Positions 59,160-64,000 of a stretch of DNA of 64,000 nt are shown in pieces. The position numbers were made by a program, and so were the translations under genes. Source of the stretch: Darksidea phi (Eukaryota; Ascomycota; Dothideomycetes; Pleosporales; Lentitheciaceae); assembly GCA_030770425.1 (NCBI GenBank), contig JASJFT010000057.1:116164-180163 (forward strand), read 5' to 3'. The notes below the pieces were generated by a model. The model did not search any database, was not told the origin of the DNA, and saw only the letters and a program-made list of their open reading frames with translations. Position 1 is the first letter of the stretch. Every line of letters begins with the position of its first letter.

Positions 59160-59973
59160 CCGAACGCGCGTTTTCCACAATGTCCGGCATTGTGTTGCGC
59201 GAAGAGCCGTATCTCTGCATCTGGTTAGTCTGGTACCAGTCGGCCTTGTCCCTGGGCACAAGGTGAGCCAGCTGCACCTCATCGCCGACGGCCGTTATGC
59301 GGCACCGAGCTTGATCGCGCGTCCGAACGGCGACGGAGAGGGTTGATGCCGAGTATGCCGAGTCGGGAGGTGCGTTGTTGTTGTTGCTCGAGAGCATCTA
59401 CCAGTTTGGGGGGACCCGGCCGTGGGGGAATTACCAGTGGCGAAAGGTGGGCACGATGGGATATGGCAGCGAAGGGTCGCCATCGCCATCGTGTCTATCT
59501 ACGTGGTAGTAGTAGCTGTCTCCATCGAGCATGGCGTCAGGTGCAATCATGCCCGCTGTCTGATCTTAGCTGGGAAGTAGGGACAGCCAACTAGAGCCTC
59601 ACGGATTGCCGGCTACGATGTTGCAGACATCAAGGACGAATCGCGCAAGTATGCTCGGACGCCGGTCGATGCCCGTCTCCGTTGGAGAGATCCGAAAGAG
59701 GATGTTGTTGTCGTCATCGTACCCAGGATGCCTGACGAGGACTGGGCTGCGCCTCTGCCGGGGTGGAAGCACTTGTGGTTCTAGAGGCTCGCGCAATTGC
59801 ATTAACAATAGTACAACGATTTGCGGCGATCGAGGGAGATGCGACGACGATGGTGGGAGTAGTCGAGTGCTTTGTTTACGCCCGCGCCAGCTGCAGTCAG
59901 CCGAGGTGCTTGGCGCCAAGAAGACATCACGTGCTTGTTGTGCTTGAGCTCCGCCGAGGTCTAGAGCCATCAC
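59160..59973 (-). pseudogene. Fungal HNH-endonuclease-domain protein, broken
   Basis: From high to low coordinates: PVLVRHPGYDDDNNILFRI and VLDVCNIVAGNP (N-terminal region). Then, in another frame, DGDSYYYHVDRHDGDGDPSL and PYPIVPTFRHW with TAA and TAG stops nearby, FPHGRVPPNW, and finally RCRITAVGDEVQLAHLVP and WYQTNQMQRYG. RC-x-(L/I)TG..-AHLVP followed by W...N-M resembles the HNH core of a widespread fungal family. At least one frame change and two nonsense codons are present, and the metal-binding C-terminal part is missing or shifted. Family assignment is from memory of the motif pattern. Confidence 0.55.
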
Positions 59974-60437
59974 AGCGTGCAGATATCTCTCGCGAATTGA
60001 ACATCACGTCATCTCGCCTTCAATTTGCTTGCCCTCTACTTGCGCGCGATATAATTCGGTCAAATGACGTGTGGCACCTTACCCCAGGTAACTCGGCGAC
60101 TTCAACACCATCATCACGCATTGACTTGCGTACATGTAACATGACGCCTTTCACTTCAGCAGTGAAAGCCACCAGCACCGCGAGCATGGATGTGCCAGCA
60201 CGCGCTGAACCCGCGGGCCATGCACCCTCCCGATGCCTACTGGTCAAAACTGCGCCCGTCGAACAGGCAGACCATCTCTACCTGTCTCACCGCCAAACAT
60301 GAGTCTGAGTGATCTTAGCCACAATGGAAGTATGAGTAAGGGTGTGGCACAGTCTCGCGTGTGGCTGTGCAATCGCCAGCTCTCCAACCGTTTTTGCATA
60401 TCCCGCCTTTCTGCTCTTAACCCAAACTGCTCAAATA
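59974..60437. other. No recognised gene before the kinase pseudogene
   Basis: Short frames on both strands; nothing nameable. Confidence 0.4.
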
Positions 60438-61360
60438 CAATGCGCATCGTAAAGGACGAGAAAGGCCAAGAGATCGTTGCTACATGGGCTCTCAACTCAC
60501 GAGGCACCGAGCTTTTGGCTTGGGTGGATCAGGCCATATTTTTTACTGGCCGGAGAATACGATAGAAGTTATGAAACTTCCAACTATAGATCCGAGTTTA
60601 ATAGAGGATATTAAAATCGAGAAACGTATCTATAAACGTCTAGGAAGCTATCCGAATATCGTACCTTATCTCCGAATTGCCGAAACTGGTCCGGTCTTAA
60701 TATACGCTAAATATATTATTCTTAAATATACTAAGAATAGTACTATTCGCTAGTACTTTCTCGACGGTAGTACCGTAACAGTAGATAAGCGTATTAAATA
60801 GTACCGAGATATCGTAAAAGCTATTTAGTACGTCCACGATTATAATATTAGGCACGGTGATATAGGCGGCCGAAATATTCTCCTAGATTTATCAAGGACG
60901 GTTTTACTATACGATTTTACTAGATCTAGTATCGATGGAAATCCTTCTAGAGTTAGAGCGGAAGAAGGTTTTAAGTATCTAGTTCTTGAAGAAAACTGGA
61001 AGGGAACTATACGGTCTAAGCTACATACTCTAGGGTCAACGATTTATAAGATTATTACTTCTAAAAGGCCGCATTATGAACTTCAAGACTAGATAGTTAG
61101 ATTCGAGAGCGTAACTATCTAGGCGTTGCAGACGATCACGTCGAGGGTTAGATAGTCCAACTATAGCTCCAAGAGGGTATTTACCCAGACGTTTCTAAGA
61201 TTAGGCTTGGAGAAATTATTTCTAAATGCTAGAAGGGCCGGTTCAACTCCGCAGAAGAGGTGGCACAAAGTATTCAAAATGAGATGGGTTCGTTCTTCCT
61301 TTCTTATTCAGTTAAGCTACCTAATATTACTCGCCTAGGACATTCTGAGGCCCAAAATGA
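60438..61360 (+). pseudogene. Protein-kinase-like pseudogene with RIP-type stops
   Basis: An upstream frame from ATG 60438 (MRIVKDEKGQEIVATW) shifts near 60484 into RAFGLGGSGHIFYWPENTIE, a glycine-rich loop, then VMKLP (ATP-binding Lys). Further on are YVHDYNIRHGDIGGRNILLD (HxD catalytic loop with Asn) and LLYDFTRSS (DFG position). Stops interrupt it as TAG (for example near 60751, 60798 and 60829), each a plausible CAG, CGG or TGG change. CA and TG are scarce from about 60590 to 61250, although not absent. No obvious close kin to the 48-kb pseudogene. A fungal kinase gene inactivated by moderate RIP. Confidence 0.7.
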
Positions 61361-62242
61361 GATAAATCCGGTTCGGTAACCAATGGCCTTCTTGGAAGAT
61401 GGGAACGGTGTCGATGTAGTTGGTGATCACGAAGCGAAGAAGCGGGTTTGCTTTCCCTCTCGAGGTTCGCTTTTCAAGGAACCGCCACGTTCTTATCTTA
61501 AGACTACTACGCAACTAGCTAAAATCGTGCAGCTGCATGCAGATAGCCCGGGGGCTAGTACACCCGACTCTACGCTATTACCCAATTAGAGGAATCTCAA
61601 AGCTTGGTCGATCGCTAAGTCTTCTGGGTAGAGACGCAGCATTTCCAGCTTACCCGGAAATGGGCTGGCATCTCGGGGCAGGGATCCGGTTTGATTTGTG
61701 CATGAAGACCGGGATCTGACGACAGCTGTACTGCCTGTTCTGTGAAAACTCTCTTTTCCTGCAAGTATATATTGGACATACAGGGGTTACCGTCTGTTCT
61801 AAGAGGCTGTAACTAGGGTAGGCAGCAATACACAGTACTTCGGTAAGAGTACAGTACGAATACCATTCGCCTCCTTCATTTGCTAACCTCCGCTTGTCCT
61901 TTGCCGACTACATGCCTGCACTCTGCCGTCGCTCCGCCGGAGGGTTACATTGTAGTCGACTGTGTCCCCGTCGTCTAGGGCGGGCAGCTTGACGAGCGTG
62001 TTGCAGTCCGGGGATGGCGCACCACGAGCGTTGGAACGCGGTCTCGATGGCGCAAGCGGTGGGGTAGGGCGTGGTTTGGCAGCGGACCCGAGAGGTGCTC
62101 TGAGCCGTTTCCAGAGGGGGTCAGCATCCACACTCGACCTTCAGGGGCCACAATGGCCGAGAGAGTTAATCAAAGTCTTGCACAGGATGGTAGGTTGAGA
62201 TGCGCGGCAACTGGTAGGGTTCGATGGTGAGGTAGACAATCA
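61361..62242. other. No supportable gene upstream of TOP3 3' end
   Basis: Open frames on both strands (68-82 codons) overlap each other and show no domain. Includes the 3' flank of the topoisomerase gene. Confidence 0.4.
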
Positions 62243-64000
62243 TCAGTTCACTTCACCGAAAACATACTTCCGAACAGCCTACAATCACATCAGCGGAGAA
62301 GTAGGTACGCCGACACGCAGTCCTCACCGTACGAAGGACGTCCGGATGGTGCTGCATGCGAGCATAGACCCCTCGATACTGCTCGATGGTTTCGTTCACG
62401 ACCCGAGCCTTTGTCGTTTGTCCATTGCATATGGCGTTCATCTTCAGCTCCATCTACGCCTGTCATTAGCAGCCCGTGATGGAGATTGATCAAGGACGTT
62501 ATCTTACCTCCTTGCGTAAAAAAGGTTTCGTCAAATTAGTCTCGAACCCCATATTCTCGTGGCCTTCAACCAAAGCAACCCCTAGCGTCGTGGGTATGAA
62601 TTCCCGAACACCTGTTATAGCGCCACCGCGACCAGCACCGCTATTCCTGCCGCCACGACGACGGGCTACTGTAGTTCTACCTCTACGACCATTTCCGACT
62701 CTCGCTTGGGCTGGCAACTCCTCGGACTCTTCTTCGTCATTTCCATGCCGCGCCTGTCTTGCTCTGGCTTCGATATATCGTCGGTCTATAATTGTGACAA
62801 TATGGTCGGCCATTGTAGCATCAGTACCGATACCATTCGCGTTCATTAGTGCAAGCAGGTCCGGTTCAGTTAGATATCCAGGTGGTGACGTCTTACCTTC
62901 ACTAAGAATAGCTTCGGTCGGCTCGAAGACCTCGCCTTCGGTAAACGGGGGAAGTTCTTGGTTACCCCATCGATCATAAATATAGATATCGAGATAGTTG
63001 CGCTCTAATATTATAAGGCCAGATGTATTGAATATTTCCGGTCCATAGAGAATACTAATATCGGTCTTTGACCCCTGGGCGTCTTTGCTGCAGCATGCTA
63101 GAAAGCGCCGGACGACGAACTCATGGACACGCTGCTCTTCATATGAGAGCGTAGTTGGATTGACGAAATTAACCGGGTGGATAGGTGGGTGGGCCTTATC
63201 ATTATTACGTCCATTACGGGGCCACGAAAAGCCTCCTTCGACCAGCGCCGTTGCATAATCAGCCCAACAGCCGCCCTGCGCCTGCTTCTGGACGAGGCCG
63301 CGAAGGTCCATAGCCTGATCGAACTGATCTGTCTCGGTTCGAGGATAGCTAATCCAACCTTTTTGATATAGCTTTTCTGCAAGCTGCAGAACTTTTTGAC
63401 TGTCCATTCCGAGAAATCTGCTACCGCACTTCTGAAGCTCTAGAGTAGTCAACGGTAAGGGTTTCCACTTGCTCGTTGGGATGGTTTTGACCTTTTGGAC
63501 CCGAGCATTCTGCGAAGTGAGACACCACTCATAGAGAATAACAACTGTCATTCTGTCGAAGAGGTGTTTACGAGCCCAACTAAAGTTCACCCTTATTCCA
63601 GCTTTTCGATACATCAGTTTGATGCTCCAGAATGGTTCCGGGATAAAATTCCGAACGCGCAAGTAGCGCTCGACGACGAAGCCAAGCGTAGGAAACTGAC
63701 AGCTCCCGTAGCTGATTAATTGAGAGGTTTCTGACAGATTGCCTCGCTGGAGTACAGGACGAAGACTCAGAGTGAGATGCCGGGTGAAGCTTGCGCCTAC
63801 ACGAAGATCGAGCTCGATACGAGAAGCTACTGCGTCGGCTTGCGCTTCGTCGAGATCGGTGGGATGATGTGCGGCGTGAATGATATGCGTTCTTTCGATG
63901 TTGGAGAAATGTGCTCTTACTGTGCTGCCAGCGCGACCCAGAGCCTGGTTGCTTTGTGCTGCCACCGACCGAATCTCGGTGCCTATATGCTCACCTTCGC
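62243..64000 (-). CDS. TOP3: DNA topoisomerase III (type IA), 3' part; runs off right edge
   Basis: Long exon from the window edge to 62508, then introns 62507-62454 and 62327-62279 around exon 62453-62328, and last exon 62278-62243 ending FGEVN. The visible protein begins in EGEHIGTEIRSVAAQSNQAL (the E-G-E-H motif of domain I). It continues ISYGSCQFPTLGFVVERYLR, the active-site Tyr in GWISYPRTETDQF, KAHPPIHPV and NGIGTDATMADHIVTIIDRR. The enzyme passes single DNA strands and, with a RecQ helicase, dissolves recombination intermediates in the nucleus. Unusual: an Arg/Gly-rich insert (GRRGRTTVARRRGGRNSG) near the C-terminus and several departures from the usual fungal sequence, so this may be a second, divergent copy. 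No lesion seen. Confidence 0.9.

Overview
The window looks like a chromosome segment of a filamentous ascomycete (Pezizomycotina). The genes that can be spliced by eye have short GT-AG introns (44-105 nt) with CTNA-type branch sites. A highly reducing polyketide synthase remnant sits beside an FSH1-type hydrolase, a P450 and an MFS pump. More than half of the window bears an extreme signature of repeat-induced point mutation (RIP).

Layout. (1) 1-568: 5' part of an intact kinase-like gene on the minus strand, running off the left edge. (2) 642-1629: a ~1 kb terminal-inverted-repeat element full of internal minisatellites. (3) About 1.9-36.6 kb: AT-rich DNA in which CpA and TpG are almost extinct, so ATG and TGA hardly occur and no gene survives. 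Inside it four nested LTR retrotransposons can be delimited to the base: A (2764-35195, site duplication GTTAT) contains B (5564-12607, GATAC) and C (16326-34717, AATAC/AATAT), and C contains D (22748-30536, ACTTA, opposite strand). A and B are one Ty3/gypsy chromovirus family with gag zinc knuckle, RT, RNase H, integrase and chromodomain remnants; C and D are other gypsy-like families.

(4) 38.6-47.4 kb: a normal-composition secondary-metabolism block. It holds a truncated PKS ketosynthase (-), a damaged DHA2-type MFS transporter (+), an intact-looking FSH1/LovG-like serine hydrolase (-), an unrecognised multi-exon frame (-), and an intact cytochrome P450 (-) divergent from an intact class C beta-lactamase-like hydrolase (+). 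This reads as a polyketide cluster whose synthase has been lost while several tailoring or release genes remain open. (5) 48.0-50.7 kb: a broken second copy of the kinase-like gene from the left edge, then an APH-type phosphotransferase.

(6) 50.7-60 kb: a gene graveyard. It contains an NB-ARC/TPR (NLR) remnant, a polo-like kinase polo-box fragment that still has an intron, an Ssk2/OS-4 MAPKKK fragment, a heme-thiolate peroxidase exon, an HNH nuclease pseudogene, inverted and tandem repeats, and a 0.32 kb-arm hairpin with promoter-like sequence in both arms. (7) 60.4-61.4 kb: a kinase pseudogene with RIP-like TAG stops. (8) 62.2-64.0 kb: the 3' part of a DNA topoisomerase III gene on the minus strand, running off the right edge.

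Overall this is an accessory, repeat-rich and possibly subterminal region in which RIP, nesting of transposons and fragment duplication have eroded genes, leaving islands of open genes. All spliced models and counts were made by eye.
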